Part shown: positions 20,566-34,503 of the stretch, one piece after another
Numbering within the stretch: position 1 is the stretch's first letter
How the letters are laid out: each line of letters begins with the position of its first letter
Assembly (NCBI GenBank): GCA_035578905.1
Contig: JAQJVL010000002.1
Coordinates: 3,633,229-3,697,228 of the forward strand
Length of the DNA: 64,000 bases
DNA from: Stictocephala bisonia
Taxonomy: Eukaryota; Arthropoda; Insecta; Hemiptera; Membracidae
Direction: 5' to 3'
Made by a program: the position numbers and the translations under genes
Notes under the pieces: model-generated
What the model was told of the DNA's origin: nothing
The model's database searches: none
What the model saw: only the letters and a program-made list of their open reading frames with translations

Positions 20566-23159
20566 TGTTGTCTTTATCCATCAACACATTCAAAATGGAT
20601 AAAGACTGTACATGGAAATGGTTAAGTTAAAGCTTCAAATCACCACTGAACCATCACATCATCAACTTCATTAGTTGGTAAAGTCCAAGGACAGTTCTCC
20701 GTTCAAATTAATTAAAGATGAAATGTGAACTCTTATTATGAAAAATAAAACTAAATAAATGTTTTTAATGTAATAAAATTTAGGTTTGGAAGGCCAGCGC
20801 TCAACAAGTAATTTTTTCTTATTACTTTTCGGTACTATAATTTTCTAAAGATATTTTAACATGTGATGTATAAATGACAGTAAATATATTTCCTGTAATT
20901 ATGTTTAACACTTAAACGAAGCTGACTGAAAATAACTGAACATAGTTTACTAGTAAACCTTTTTTCTTTTTTTTCTCTCTATGTAATAAACTTTATTTAT
21001 AAGTGCATTATGATTGTAAATGTTCGTTAGATAATTTTATGTAACTGTGGTTTCTATCTGAACAAATTACACTGTTTTACTTTTCAAATTATATATAATT
21101 AATGTTTAACACAATTTCATTATTTGTATAAAACCTGTATAGATATTTAAATGAAAAAAAACCATTAGGGTAAAATCACCAACTTTAAAATTTTACAAAA
21201 ATCAAAGCGTAGCCGAAATAAAATAATCGAATTGGTTTGTGCAACAAAAATAAACAGAAAGATATTTGGCCAACAGATTTTTTTTATAAGAAAATTGTCA
21301 GGTGACAGTTATATGAACCGGAACTACTTGGTTGAGTGAAAGAAAGACAGCTCATTTTGAATAAAGAGTATAAATTTGGGAAAAAAGAAATGCCAACTCA
21401 TCTAGACTGTTGGACCTAAGGCATCAGGATCAACAATATTTTGTTTTATTTAAATTAAAGAGGAGCACCCAAAGGATGTACGAGTATGTAACATTTCAGT
21501 TTCTTTAGACTGAGTGAACTTGTTATTTAATAAGGTGGCAAATTCAATTTGGTGATATTCTATATAAATGTTTAGCTTTGCCGTAAGTTTGAGTAGTCCT
21601 GTTTTCTATTCTAAGGAACGCAGGCACTTTCGGGATTAATTTATTAGTTTTGCTAAGACAGATGATTTGAGTTTGAACAATGTTTTGACGTTTGTTGGTT
21701 GTTGGCTTTAAGCAGTCTTAGGAGTAGATCTCGTATTTCTAAATTAGACAGTGAGATTTACAGGAAGCTGTATTGTGTTACTTAATTTTCTCACCTATAC
21801 GTATTTATACAGTAATTTTCTGTATGGTAATATTCATTACCATAGAGAAAGTATTGTGATCGTAAACAAAAAATGTTTACTAGTTGATCTAAAAATCCTT
21901 TTTAGAGTCCCCTGAACCCATAAAAGTGTGTTTTTTCGAAAAAAAATTGACGTGTCTGTCCTTGTATGTGTCTGTCTGTGTGTATATGCAGTTCACTGGA
22001 GACCAATCGGATGGATACAATTTTATGAAAACCGGTAAGTATGTGTATTTAGCCAATACATCCAGAATATTTTTTATTTTGTTTTTATTTTTTTTTTATT
22101 TTATGGGTTAAAAACATTTAAAAATGGTATTTTCTTAAAACTGAATCTAATGATTTTAACTAATTAATTAGATTATCAGGAAAGATGTGAATCACAATTT
22201 AAGACTTTTTAGTAAAACCCACATGTCTCTAACTTTAATAGTTTTCAGTTATGGCAAACAAAAAAAAATATATTTGGGAATCAAACTGGAAATTTTCAAA
22301 GTTTTGATTTTTTTTAGTGTTTGATATGGGGGAATGTTTTTGCCAATTCTTTGAAACCATTTATTTTATTTTATTTTCGTGCTGTAAAACAGGTTACGTA
22401 CAGTTGTTGTACATGTAAAACAGGCAGTGTGAGGGTGTTTTGTAAACATTTGTAATATAATGTTTTATAAAAGTGAATTTCATGAAAAAAGGTAGCTTTA
22501 TAACGTATTTTATGTACATAATTAAAATAATCATTGAAGAAATCATTGAGTCTCCAAGTTATGATGTTTTTCTTCTATAATGAAACACAGTAAGTAGTAA
22601 TATTTACGACTTATTAATTTCACATGTAAACAGATTATTCAATCTAATTTAAATGTTTTGTTTTCCAACCGTTATAGGAAGGACATTAATATCATTTAAA
22701 ATACATTCTAAATCATATGTCGGTCTTGAAATCAATATATAGGGTTAATGGGATAGGTGCGTGAAGTTTTGGGGTCAAGTATCTCACATTTTTCTTAACA
22801 CTATTTTTCGCTAAAGCAGCAAAGGAACTGTCAAAAATTTTTTTAAATTGTTGATTTTCTTTGATAACTTGTAATGATAATACAGGCAGATGAAACTGTT
22901 TTTTCATTATTTAAGTAATAAAATAATAAACACATACGAAAAAAATGCAAAAATTATAAATGAATGTGTATGTGAAATAAATATATGTTTAATGAACATT
23001 TTCAGTCTACATTTAAATAATTGTAAATCAATTTCAAATTTTTATATTGAATATTTTTAGTTGTGAATTAAAAACTTAAATAAAGTAAGAAATCTAACTT
23101 TCAATTATTACGTAACGATACGTTCTTAATTTTCCTAATTAAAATCCTAAATACCCTAA

Positions 23160-23480
23160 TTATATTTCCTGATTCTAAGCAATTCTCCTGTGTGTGACTG
23201 TCATACTTATTTTTATTTATTTTGAAGTGCAACTCCATGTGCAAAACTAGTTGGGGAGAATCCAATTAATGCTGGATATAAACATCGACGTTTGGTTTTA
23301 ATGTGAAAAAAATTAACTAACGCAATTTGTAAGTTTAAACGTTACATAATGCGATCAACCTAATTAACACTTAACATATGGTAGAAAAGTAGGTTTTCAT
23401 CGAGGCTTACTATAAAAGATAAAACACAGTGTGACCTATCAACCTTCGGAATATTATGCGTAAGGGTGTATTAGTAATTT
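23160..23480. promoter_or_regulatory. candidate conserved non-coding patch
   Basis: This segment is GC-richer than its flanks and holds homeodomain-type sites (CCAATTAATGC, CCTAATTAACAC), GTGTGTGACTGTCATAC and GCAACTCCATGTGC without an open frame. The call is by composition and motif density alone. Confidence 0.18.
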
Positions 23481-23883
23481 TTAAATGGGAAAAGTCACTT
23501 CAATTATTTAAACTGCTTTTAAATAATTTTCTTATTGTAGCAGCTCTTATTGTAATAAAATAAATGTCAAGATCGGCTTAAGTGTAGGCTATAGTGAACA
23601 CAGGTATGTTCGTATGTTCGCAGGTATGTTTCAAGTCTTAGAATTAATTAATTACGTATGATGTTATTTGTGTATTATTTTATGTTCTTGATTAATGATG
23701 TTATTTTTGTATTATGACTTGCATAGAAAACTGTAACGGTTCTTATTGTGTCAATAAATTAATCTTGAATCATGAATCTCGAATTACGCAGTAGATACTC
23801 CGATTTAATAAAAACTATTCTGACATATAATTTTGTTACCAGACTCTTTAGGAATTAATTTACTTAACTACCATCATATTGAT

Positions 23884-23884
<1 letters not shown>

Positions 23885-23919
<35 letters not shown>
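23885..23919. repeat. poly(T) tract
   Basis: About 35 consecutive T. It may be the poly(A) tail of a minus-strand retroposed sequence, but no body is recognised next to it. Confidence 0.9.
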
Positions 23920-23921
<2 letters not shown>

Positions 23922-24108
23922 TGTTACAATCTTATTATAATATTTCATCAATTATATTAATCACATAAATGATGTTCAATGATATTAAACTAAAAAGAAA
24001 TTATATTTCTTAACTGTACAATCAATTTATTTGTAAGTATTCAATATTTATTTATCATCCTAACCAATCATTCTTACAGTCAAATTTCAATTTGGTCAAT
24101 AAATACTC

Positions 24109-24577
24109 TATTCATTATTATTATTCATTCATTATTATTCATCTCTAAGACGCCGATCGTAGAGATATGGTCGAATATCAGGCATGAATGAGTGTGATGA
24201 CTGTAGATGAACGAGTGTAGTCATTGTTACTATCTGAGTTTGACTTAACTCAGAAAGGACTATTTATTAATAGCCCAATAGTCAGGGCAACTATGGGACC
24301 TACAGCTTTACGTGGAATCCGAACCACGTAGTGTTGGTCTGATTTTCAGCTAACTGACAAGTTTGACACTTAGTTCTCTTCTCTACACAACACCCGAAAC
24401 TTGACTACCATTCAACACGGACACTCCAGACTTCTCTAGCAGTGTCTATATTGATGACAACCATTGAGCGGACGCCGTGTCGGTATTAAGAGAACCGAGC
24501 ATAGAACCTATCGCCTACAATCTCCCAAACACTGTCCCCAAGTAGCTGAGTTATAGCACTGCGCCACCAGTGCCGAC
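24109..24577 (-). mobile_element. S1 SINE-like element, minus orientation, near full length
   Basis: One of the two best copies. On the minus strand it starts GTCGGCACTGGTGGCGCAGT (rc of 24558-24577), where TGGCGCAGTGC resembles a tRNA A box. The GGTTCGGATTCC B-box-like core lies far downstream (rc of 24316-24327), followed by ATTGGGCTATTAATAAATAG and a TGAATAATAATGAATGAATA tail (rc of 24112-24131). About 470 bp, no ORF. The A-to-B spacing is too long for a normal Pol III promoter, so the head may be composite. Confidence 0.8.
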
Positions 24578-27500
24578 TCCTTCTAGTAATGAGTAAAAGG
24601 AAATTTAGGAAAAATAAATTGTTTTAATTACATTAACATCAACTATAACATAATTATTTGTCTAACAATATCGATGGGATAACAAATATTCACTCTTTTA
24701 ATGTGTTTGTATATGAAGTATGTATATGAACTGAAACAATTATTCCAATAAATGGCTCTTAAATTGTAATAGTTATACAATAATTGGATGGTTTAAGGAA
24801 GCTGTGTTAGTTAAATACACACTTGAGGGTTGAGGACGAGGTATTTCTAGAATAAAACCTTGTCCAAGTCAAGTTAGCTTGTTTAAAATATAGTAAAACA
24901 AAGAGTCAATTATAGTTAGTATAAGATTAAAAATTCCCAGAACATATATTTAGTTTAGAGAAGCATTTTAATAAAACAATTTTCTCAGTAAAGCTCCTTA
25001 TAAAAATAGAAGTATATTTGAAAGTCAGGAATGAAAAGGATCAGTAAAGAATTCCTGTTACGACGTGAATGCAACTTATAACTCTCTGCATTTTCAACTT
25101 CGGTGTATTTTCAATGATTTTCGTAAGTCATATGACCCTACATAAATAAAACTGCTCTTTGAAAAGGTTGCTTTGTAGATTCCATGAAGATTTTTAAGGC
25201 TATAATATTCCAAAGATCACTGTAAAATAATTAGTTTATATTAAAACTTCTCTCTGCCGGAAACAGAATAGTTTTTTTTGTCTGCGTACAGAAAAAATAA
25301 ATATATATTAAAGTTGTAATAAAATTAAATAACCGTGACTTTCAATTATATCTTATCTAGTCAAAGATAGCATTAGTAAAGCAAATATATCTTAGATCTT
25401 AAGCTGAAGTGGTCGGTGTCATGACTACAGTAGGCCTATATATTTTCCATGCAACCACTTTAAGATTTTATCTACACTATTATTTACAAGATAACTAAAT
25501 ATTGTGGCTATCTTGTATATAGTGTAGATATCACCTTGACGTGGTTGTCACCGAAATATATATGTACTAGTAAAAACGTAGATGAGTTTTAAATGTTTTA
25601 GTTAAAAATTCATATGTTTGAACAAAATGTCACGTACAGTATTTTAAAAGAGAAGAAAATATTTTAAGCAGTGCGTTACAGTTTAAATCAGTGTACTTTT
25701 ACATAAATATCATAATTATTTTTTGTATAAATATTATCATTAAGATAGTGTTTGTAAGCCAGTTAAAATTCGTGGCATAAATTCGTTACCATCCTTTTTG
25801 AGATCAACTTAATTGTTAGTACAAATTTAAGCTTCAAAAAGGTATTGATTATTATTTTTTTAATTGGGGTACATATTTACTTTATTCTTAATATCATCTT
25901 TAGTTTTATGTACGATCTTAAATATTGCCTAACACTTTAATAAAATCGTCGAAGTTGTATCAGTGGAACTACATGAAAGGAGAACGTTACAGGCAAGTAG
26001 TTGTTTATGTACGTCATGGCTTCTCCCATCTTGTAAGTCCAAAATATGATGTACATTACCAAGATATGCCCACGTGAATACCAACCATACTGTAACGCCC
26101 TTTGTAATGGCTACTTTAACAAAATAGCACTTTTGACCTAGGTAGTATTATTTTTATAGTTGATACATTTTTACATAAAAGTCAACTGATAAGATGTGTT
26201 CCAGCTAACATAAAACCAGTGAGCATTTACCATTTTTAGGATGAAAAATTATAAGAGAAATAAACTATTAAAAAATTGATTAATTCAAATACTCGTAAAA
26301 AATACTTAATCAAGTAATTTCCCGGAAGTTAATGTAAATATATAAAATACCATTCTAAATAGGTTTTTATGATTCTTTATTTTTTATGGGAATACATATA
26401 TAGGTAATAGTTTGTATTCCCATCATTTATTGTCTTTCCAAATAAGACTAGTTTTGTCGAACCAAACCCCCAACTTAATTGAGATTAGCTTTTACTGTTT
26501 CTTTTTTTTACTTATAATAACATTAAGGTATATTATGTTTAAGGAATATTTTTAAATAACTACATTTACGTTTATTCGTACTTTGTAATAATGGTGATAG
26601 CATTATCTGTTATGTTTCAGTGACAATTTCCAAAATGAGCAGTCATCTTTATTGAATAATAAAAATTATATCTAAAATATTTATTTGCTTTTCCAAAATC
26701 GTGCGATGAATGCTATTAACCTTGCCGTCAATATTATTATTATTAATAATAGTATCTTAATTAGTATAATTTTTATGTTGAATATAAATATACAATAATC
26801 ACAATTTTTCTACTGCACTCATGGGGAAATTGTAGAAATCTAAGCAACTCAAAGGCTAGGCCTTAGTTTGCTGGATTATATATCTAAAGGAAATCTTAAC
26901 AACAAAGGTATTTAGAGTAAAAAAATGTTTTGTCAAAAATGTGTTTATTTTAATATTTATTCTATTGTGAGTATGTCATCAACAATTATTAAATTTTATA
27001 AATATTGCATTTCTTTACTTCAAAACTCAATTAACTTTCGTATTCATTCAATATTCATAGTATTCAAATATTAACTTCATTGGTGTTATTCTTTATTGCA
27101 ATGGATTTACTTTTATTTTTGTATTATTATTATAGTTATAGTATTATAAATAAAGTAAATCACTCGCTTATATTGGTTTTTATCTCTAGGAAAACTGTTT
27201 ATATATTTTATAATTTCTTTTCTTAGACTAAATAAAGGATATACATATAAATATTGTGTTTAAACCCTTTACCTTAATATCATGAAAAAAGGTACCTGAT
27301 AACTAAAAAACGTTCTTTAATATTAGTTAACAGATATTTTAACAATTCCTCCTTCTTTAAGATAATTATATTGAAGAAACCGTAACATACTTAAAATTAA
27401 AATTTCCATTTCTTAATTTGGACACATTTTTCATAGATGCATTTTCCAACGTTACTAAATATTCTTAATGTTGCCTGATTCTCTTCATAACTAGTAATAT

Positions 27501-28760
27501 TTTTGATGATTACTATTCTTATTTATTAGTATATTCTAATAAATAAAATTAAAACGATTGTTGAGCATTTCACCAATATCTGTTTAAAAAAAATGTTAAT
27601 ATAACAAAAGTTATCTAATAAATAAATTCTTAAATTTAGCAACATTTAGTATATGTGTATTTTTTGTTTTACTATAAAGAAATCATATTTAATGTTGATG
27701 TCAATGCAATCCATCAATAAAACAGTTGGTTCAAATACCGAAAGATTGTTAAGGGAGGAAATGGATCCCACCAAGTGTAAAATTGTGGGATATATTTGGC
27801 CAGATAATGTCTGGGGGAGACCATGCCGTTGATTTATGTAAAGGCTATAGCATGCATTTAACCTCCCTATCGTTGAGGGCTGCTGTGCCACAGAAACTCA
27901 TTTGATACTCTAAATATTCCTATCGATAGAAGATAAAAAATATAAAGAGAATCATAACATGAATTAATTACATTTTCATTTATTTATTTATATTACATTT
28001 TACGAGTTGCTTTTGCCTGGATGGATAAAAACTCAATATAAAGGACCAAAATAACTATAAAATGACTATTTAAAAATAATAACGAATATAAATAAATATT
28101 TAACTGATAGAATCATGTTTGTAACATAATTAATGGTGGGTTACTTCCATCAACAAACCATTGGGAAAAAATTTTTATCATATATTTATGTTTACATTGT
28201 ATAGGTTTTGTACCATAACTGTTTTGCAGATAAGTTAATAAAATACAGATTAAATCAATAGAATTAAATAAAATGCATAACACCCGTATTTTGGTAATTA
28301 CAACTTGAAAATGACAAAACGTTGATATACTCTAATTTTTAAAAACTAAATAAATTATATTTTTAGAAGTACTATTTTACAATGATTTATATATAATAAT
28401 ATATTAGTTAAATTCCAGATGTTTTAAAAACTTTACTTTGCCACTAAAGAACTTTAAGAGCTTAAGTTATGGCTTTGTCCTCAATTTGTTATGTTTAAAT
28501 ATATACATTTAAGGATGAAATGAATTTCACTGCAAGAGTATAAAATCGAAATAGGAGAAAGCTAAACATGCTTTCATATGTACGAAAATGAATTCACTTC
28601 CCAAAGCATAATTAGGACACTCAAATACCTAATGTTTTCATGTTATTAAAACAAAATTAATGAAATGTTAACAATATAAACAAAATTGTAATATCTAATG
28701 AAGCACCATATATAAATTAAAATAATTACTATAGGACACTCAAAGCATATTTATATATAA
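24578..28760. other. long AT-rich non-coding stretch
   Basis: No gene, RNA or known repeat is seen. At 27720-27900 composition is GC-richer and the minus strand is open for 81 codons, without a recognised domain. This could be an intron or an intergenic desert. Confidence 0.4.
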
Positions 28761-29045
28761 TTGGTCAGTAGCGCAGTTGGTTCAATCCCAGCTTCATGTG
28801 CTAAAGGTTCTCAGTTCGATCCAAATCAGAGTCAATACATTTTGAGAAGGATCAGCTGATAATCACCGACTGTTCATTTGTCATTGGGCTATTAATTAAT
28901 GACACTTTCTAAGGAATAGTCGGCCTTAGTTTGTAACAATGACTAGATTCGCTCATCTACACTCATCACACTCACTCGAAATCCATATTCGCCTATATCT
29001 TGACGATAGGTGTCTTATGAATAAATAAATATAAAAAAATATATT
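28761..29045 (+). mobile_element. tRNA-headed SINE sharing the S1 3' end
   Basis: The first 75 bp look like a tRNA: A box TAGCGCAGTTGG at 28770-28781 and B box AGTTCGATCC at 28812-28821, at tRNA-like spacing. The part from about 28883 (ATTGGGCTATTAATTAATGA) to ATCTTGACGATAGGTGTC matches the 3' third of the S1 elements. It ends with an AATAAATAAATATAAAA tail. Pol III transcription is the known role of such heads. A functional tRNA is excluded because the acceptor ends do not pair and unrelated sequence follows. Confidence 0.75.
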
Positions 29046-31446
29046 TATAAGTCATTATAGTATATACGTAGATCCAAACTATTCCAAATAGAATCTATTA
29101 ACTGCTGACTATTGTTATACACCTATTTGAAATATTTAGTGGCTAAGCTAATCGCTTTTTTAAAAACTCACAAAAACTCTTGAGGGGCAATGGTCCAAAT
29201 CGCTTTAGAAAATTCAAATGGACATTTTGGGATTAGAACCAGTGACCATCTGCAATGAAAACAGAAGAGCTTGTGACTATTGCCAAGAAACTTATCAATA
29301 ATTTATCGTTAGAGGTTTTGTTAAAATAGAGGCTGATAGATGATTAAATGATACCTCTAAGACAACTGACGCTTGGCCTGAATCCACACTTTGTATAATA
29401 ACGGTTGTGAGTTCATTTATTGATGTAGTATGTCCTACAAACTGTATAAAATCGTAATGTTTATTCATAGAATAGTTCAAATAAAGAGTGAAATAAAAAC
29501 CAAATTAAATAAAAAAAAAAAAACACTAGCTGTAAATTCCAGAGTGTTGTTGGGAATGTTACTCGTTTTCTGTGTATAGCCTTAGTTTGTAGAAGGGTGG
29601 TTTGTCACAGTGTCATAGTGTTTACGGCATCAAACTATGAACTGTGGTCGTCTACGACTAGGATATTGCACATCCACGAGTAGGCTGAAGACTGATCTGA
29701 ATGTTCATCACATTGTCTCGCCACAATTGTGCACCTTATGAGACAAAAGCTCCTTATCCTCAACCTTCGGAAGACGGAAAACGATAGTTTCCCTAAAGTT
29801 TGTCTAGGGTGGTAACATCCAAAGTTCGAATATCTGTCGCTTTGACCTCGCAATGCATGTTTCGCGTCTTATGTCGCTGTTTATATATTGTATAAACAGA
29901 TCTCTTAAAGTATGTTCAGCCTACAGTTTTCAGCAGCCATACCAACAACAGCTTTACTTTTTTTGAATAAGCTGTTAAGTGGAAGGTAAAATTTGGCAAC
30001 ATTTCAATACAATAAAAAACTAAATTTTCACTCCAGAGAGGTTCTTGTTTTAAAGTGTGAAGATGTTCATTAGCTCAACAACAGTATAAAAATATGTTGG
30101 GTCAAAATTGAGTCATGTGGTGGCAATACGTTTTTAAATATTATTTATTTATAATTCACGAAAACACTTTAATATCCTAACTAGGTTTTGTATTAAATAG
30201 GGTGCACCTAGAAAGGAGTTTTTAGTTACATTCCTAAAGCTTTAAATAACCTTTAAACAAAATGTTTCCTTCCATAAGAATAACATTAACAATAGTTTAT
30301 TAATTTTAATCAAACAAACAGCTAAAATATAATACACGAATAATATTTTTGCACTGTTAACATTATGTACAGTTAACCTACTAGTTTTGTTTATCATTTT
30401 TTGTTTATACAACGATGGTTTTTATATAAAATAAAAAAATTAAAAATGCCTTTACTAAAGGGGTGAAGTTAGTAATGTAAAGTCCTGCCTATAACTTAAC
30501 CCCAAAATATAGTACGACTCACAGACTAAACATAACGAGTTTAGCCTGTCAGCACGTGAAGTGTGAAGTAAAAATCTCTACTAGTAGTAACTGACAAACA
30601 GTGATCAGTGAGGCATATTAAAATAATGTAAAGAAAATGAATTAAAAATGATTTAATTTTACAAAGGATATAAAATATTACATGAAATAAATATATATAC
30701 TCGGATTAAAAAGAAAAATCCCCAACACATATGTTTTTAGGTGATATGTTGAAACCCGTATAAGGGTGACGATGACAGATTCTCCTACTTGGCAATGCTT
30801 TTATTTTTATTTAGTAAGGATTTAAAATTTTTAAATTATTATACTCAGATATGTATAATAATTGTCACCATTTCTATAATAAATCCACAATATCTTGTCT
30901 TGTCACACATGTCGGTTTGAAACTCCAAGAGACACATCTGCATTTCTGATCCACCAGCTCATCCAATCATAGCTTTACTCATGGAATTTAACAAGGATCT
31001 AACTAGCTAAAGGGATATCTGATGAACCTAGGATCTAGGACACATTGTTGGTGATGTAATATATCGTTTAACTTTCCGAAGCTTTAAGAATATTGTAAAA
31101 CAAAAGTAATGACTAGGAAATAAAATAAGTTATTTTGTAATTAAAAATAAATATCTTTATTTACAATCATCATGACTAGGACTAGACAATCCATACAACC
31201 AAAAAAAGAAAAGAATTAGAAATAAAATAATAACAAAACATTACCTTTGCATATGTTATGGAAACAAAAATTTACCAATGGAATCTAATAAAGTTTAAAT
31301 ATTTTACCTTAAATTTTTTATGAAAAATCTACATTAAAATAATTGTTTAAAGTATATAAAGTAAAACAAATTTCAAATGATTATTTTAACGTATACATTT
31401 TTTTATTACGGTGGGTTTCAAAATAATATTACTTTTTTATATCCCC
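29046..31446. other. non-coding stretch
   Basis: An A run at 29510-29523 ends a GC-richer stretch, and 29560-29880 is another GC-richer patch with no ORF I recognise (a 72-codon minus frame at 29635-29853 lacks domains). The rest is AT-rich. Confidence 0.4.
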
Positions 31447-34400
31447 AGATATTACGAGTGTGTTTACAATCGTCACCACTGTGTCACACTTATGTGTGCA
31501 GATAAGTCATCAATCGTACAACTCTCTACATGTCAGCGTATCTTTGAAGTAGTCCCAGATGTTACTGGTGTGTTTACAATCGTCACCACTGAGTCACACT
31601 AATAAGTAAAGCGAAGTCATCAATCAAACAATTCTCTACATGTCAGCGTATCTTTGTAGTATTACAAACGTTACCAGTGTGTCATAGTAATGTGTCAAGC
31701 CAAGTCATCAATCGTACAGCTCTCTACATGTCAGTGTATCTTTGTAGTAGTCCCAGATGTTACTGGTGTGTTTACAAACGTTACCAGTGTGTCATAGTAA
31801 TGTGTCAAGCCAAGTCATCAATCGTACAACTCTCTACATGTCAGCGTATCTTTGTAGTAAACCCAGATGTTACTGGTGTGTTTACAAACGTTACCAGTGT
31901 GTTATAGTAATGTGTCAAGCCAAGTCATCAATCGTACAACTCTCTACATGTCAGCGTATCTTTGTAGTAGTCTCAGATGTTACTGGTGTGTTTACAAACG
32001 TTACCAGTGTGTCATAGTAATGTGTCAAGCCAAGTCATCAATCGTACAACTCTCTACGTGTCAGCGTATCTTTGTAGTAGTCCAAGATGTTACTGGTGTG
32101 TTTACAAACGTTACCAGTGTGTCATAGTAATGTGTCAAGCCAAGTCATCAATCGTACAACTCTCTACATGTCAGTGTATAGGCCTATTTGTAGTAGTCCC
32201 AGGTGTTACTAGTATGTTTACACACGTCACCACTTTGCCACAGTAATGTGTCAAGCCAAATCATAAATCGTACAACTCTCTACATGTCAGTGTTACTTTG
32301 TAGTAGTCCCAGGTGTTACTGGTGTGTTTACAAACTTCACCACTTTGCTACAGTAATGTGTGAAGCTGTCATCAATCGTAAAACTCTCTACATTTCAGTG
32401 TATCTTTGTAGTAGTCCCAGGTGTTACTGGTGTGCTTATACACGTCACCACAATACTTCAGTAATGTGTAAAGCCAAGTCATCAATCATACAACTCTCTA
32501 CATGTCAGTGTATCTTTGTAGTAGTCCCAGGTGTTACTGGTGTGTTTACAAACGTCACCACTATACTTCAGTAATGTGTCAAGCCAAGTCATCAGTCGTA
32601 CAACTCTCTACATGTCAGTGTAACTTTGTAGTAGTCCCAGGTGTTACTGGTGTGTTTATACACGTCACCACAATACCTCAGTAATATGTCAAGCCAATTC
32701 ATCAATCATACAACTCTCTACGTGTCAGTGTATCTTTGTTGTAGTCCCAGGTATTACTGATGTGTTTACAAACGTCACCACAATACTTCAGTAATGTGTC
32801 GAGCCAAGTCTTCAATCGTACAACTCTCTACGTGTCTGTGTATCTTTGTAGTAGTCCCAGGTGTTACAGGTGTGTTTACAAACGTCACCACTATATTTCT
32901 GTCATGTGTGAAGCAGAGTCATCAATCGTAAAACTCTCTACATGTCAGTGTATCTTTGTAGTAGTCCCAGGTGTTACTGGTATGTTTATTAACGTCACAA
33001 CTATAGTTCAGTAACGTGTAAAGCCAAGTCATCAATCGTACAACTCTCTACATGTCAGTGTATCTTTGTAGTAGTCCCAGGTGTTACTGGTATGTTTACA
33101 AACGTCACCAGTATACTTCAGTAATGTGTAAAGCCAATTCATCAATCGTACAACTCTCTACATGTCAGTGTATCTTTGTAGTAGTCCCAGGTGTTACTGG
33201 TATGTTTACAAACGTCACCAGTATACTTCAGTAATGTGTAAAGCCAATTCATCAATCGTACAACTCTCTACATGTCAGTGTATCTTTGTAGTAGTCCCAG
33301 GTGTTACTGGTATGTTTACAAACGTCACCACTATAGTTCAGTAACGTGTACAGCCAAGTCATCAATCGTACAACTCTCTACATGTCAGTGTATCTTTGTA
33401 GTAGTCCCAGGTGTTACTGGTATGTTTACAAACGTCACCAGTATACTTCAGTAATGTGTAAAGCTAATTCATCAATCGTACAACTCTCTACATGTCAGTG
33501 TATCTTTGTAGTAGTCCCAGGTGTTACTGGTATGTTTACAAACGTCACCAGTATACTTCAGTAATGTGTAAAGCCAATTCATCAATCGTACAACTCTCTA
33601 CATGTCAGTGTATCTTTGTAGTAGTCCCAGGTGTTACTGGTATGTTTACAAACGTCACCACTATACTACAGTAATTAGTCAAGCTAAGTCATCAATCGTA
33701 CAACTCTCTACATGTCAGTGTAACTTTGTAGTAGTCCCAGGTGTTACTGGTGTGTTTACAAACGTCACCAGTATACTTCAGTAATGTGTCGAGCCAAGTC
33801 ATCAATCGTACAACTCTCTACGTGTCAGTGTATCTTTGTAGTAGTCCCAGGTGTTACTGGTATGTTTACAAACGTCACCACAATACTTCAGTAATGTGTC
33901 AAGCCAATTCATCAATCGTACAACTCTCTACGTGTCAGTGTGTCTTTGTAGTAGTCCCAGGTGTTACTGGTGTTTTTACAAACGTCACCACAATACTTCA
34001 GTAATGTGTCAAGCCAAGTCATCAATCGTACAACTCTCTACGTGTCAGTGTATCTTTGTAGTAGTACCAGGTGTTACTGTTGTGTTTACACACCTCCCCA
34101 CTTTGCTACAGTAATGTGTCAAGCTACCTCATCAATTGTGCAACTCTCTACGTATCAGTTTGTCTTTGTAGTAGTCACAGGTGTTACTGGTATGTTTACA
34201 AACGTCACCAGTATACTTCAGTAATGTGTCAAGCCAACTCATCAATCGTACCATTCTCTACATGTCAGTATATATTTGTAGTAGTCCCAGGTGTTACAGG
34301 TGTGTCATACCAACGTCACCACTATACTACAGTAATTAGTCAAGCTAATTCATCACTCGTACAACTCTTTACATGTCAGTATATCCTTGTAGTAGTCCTT

Positions 34401-34503
34401 GGTGTTACTGGCGTGTTTACACACGTCACCACTTTGCCACAGTAATGTGTCAAAGCAAGTCATCAATCGTACAGCTCCCTACTTGTCTGTGTATCTTCGT
34501 AGT
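31447..34503 (+). repeat. sat110 satellite array (about 28 units)
   Basis: A 110-bp unit recurs with phase markers ATCAATCGTACAACTCTCTA, ATCTTTGTAGTAGTCCCAGG and TGTTTACAAACGTCACC. Unit starts step by 110 bp (for example the ACATGTCAGTGTATC block at 33049, 33159, 33269). Two homogenised blocks are visible: units around 31650-32160 share AAACGTTACCAGTGTGTCAT, and units around 33010-33680 share AAACGTCACCAGTATACTTC. Every unit has TGTTTAC, a forkhead-type core. As 110 is not a multiple of 3, the frames shift each unit and the many short open frames are not genes. Confidence 0.95.

Larger units (their letters stand above)
20566..24108. other. AT-rich non-coding stretch
   Basis: Over 3.5 kb without a recognised gene. 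A TGTCTGTC-rich simple tract lies at 21952-21985, a T run at 23885-23919, and a candidate regulatory patch at 23160-23480. Short open frames (21926-22111, 22713-22907) carry no domain. Confidence 0.4.

Noticed and set aside
28761..28840. A functional tRNA gene
   Set aside because: A and B boxes are present, but the acceptor stem does not pair and a SINE body with a family tail follows.
31677..34445. Overlapping 60-124-codon frames with CSSPRCYW and STCQ blocks
   Set aside because: These are products of the 110-bp satellite; the same peptide cycles through frames because 110 is not divisible by 3.
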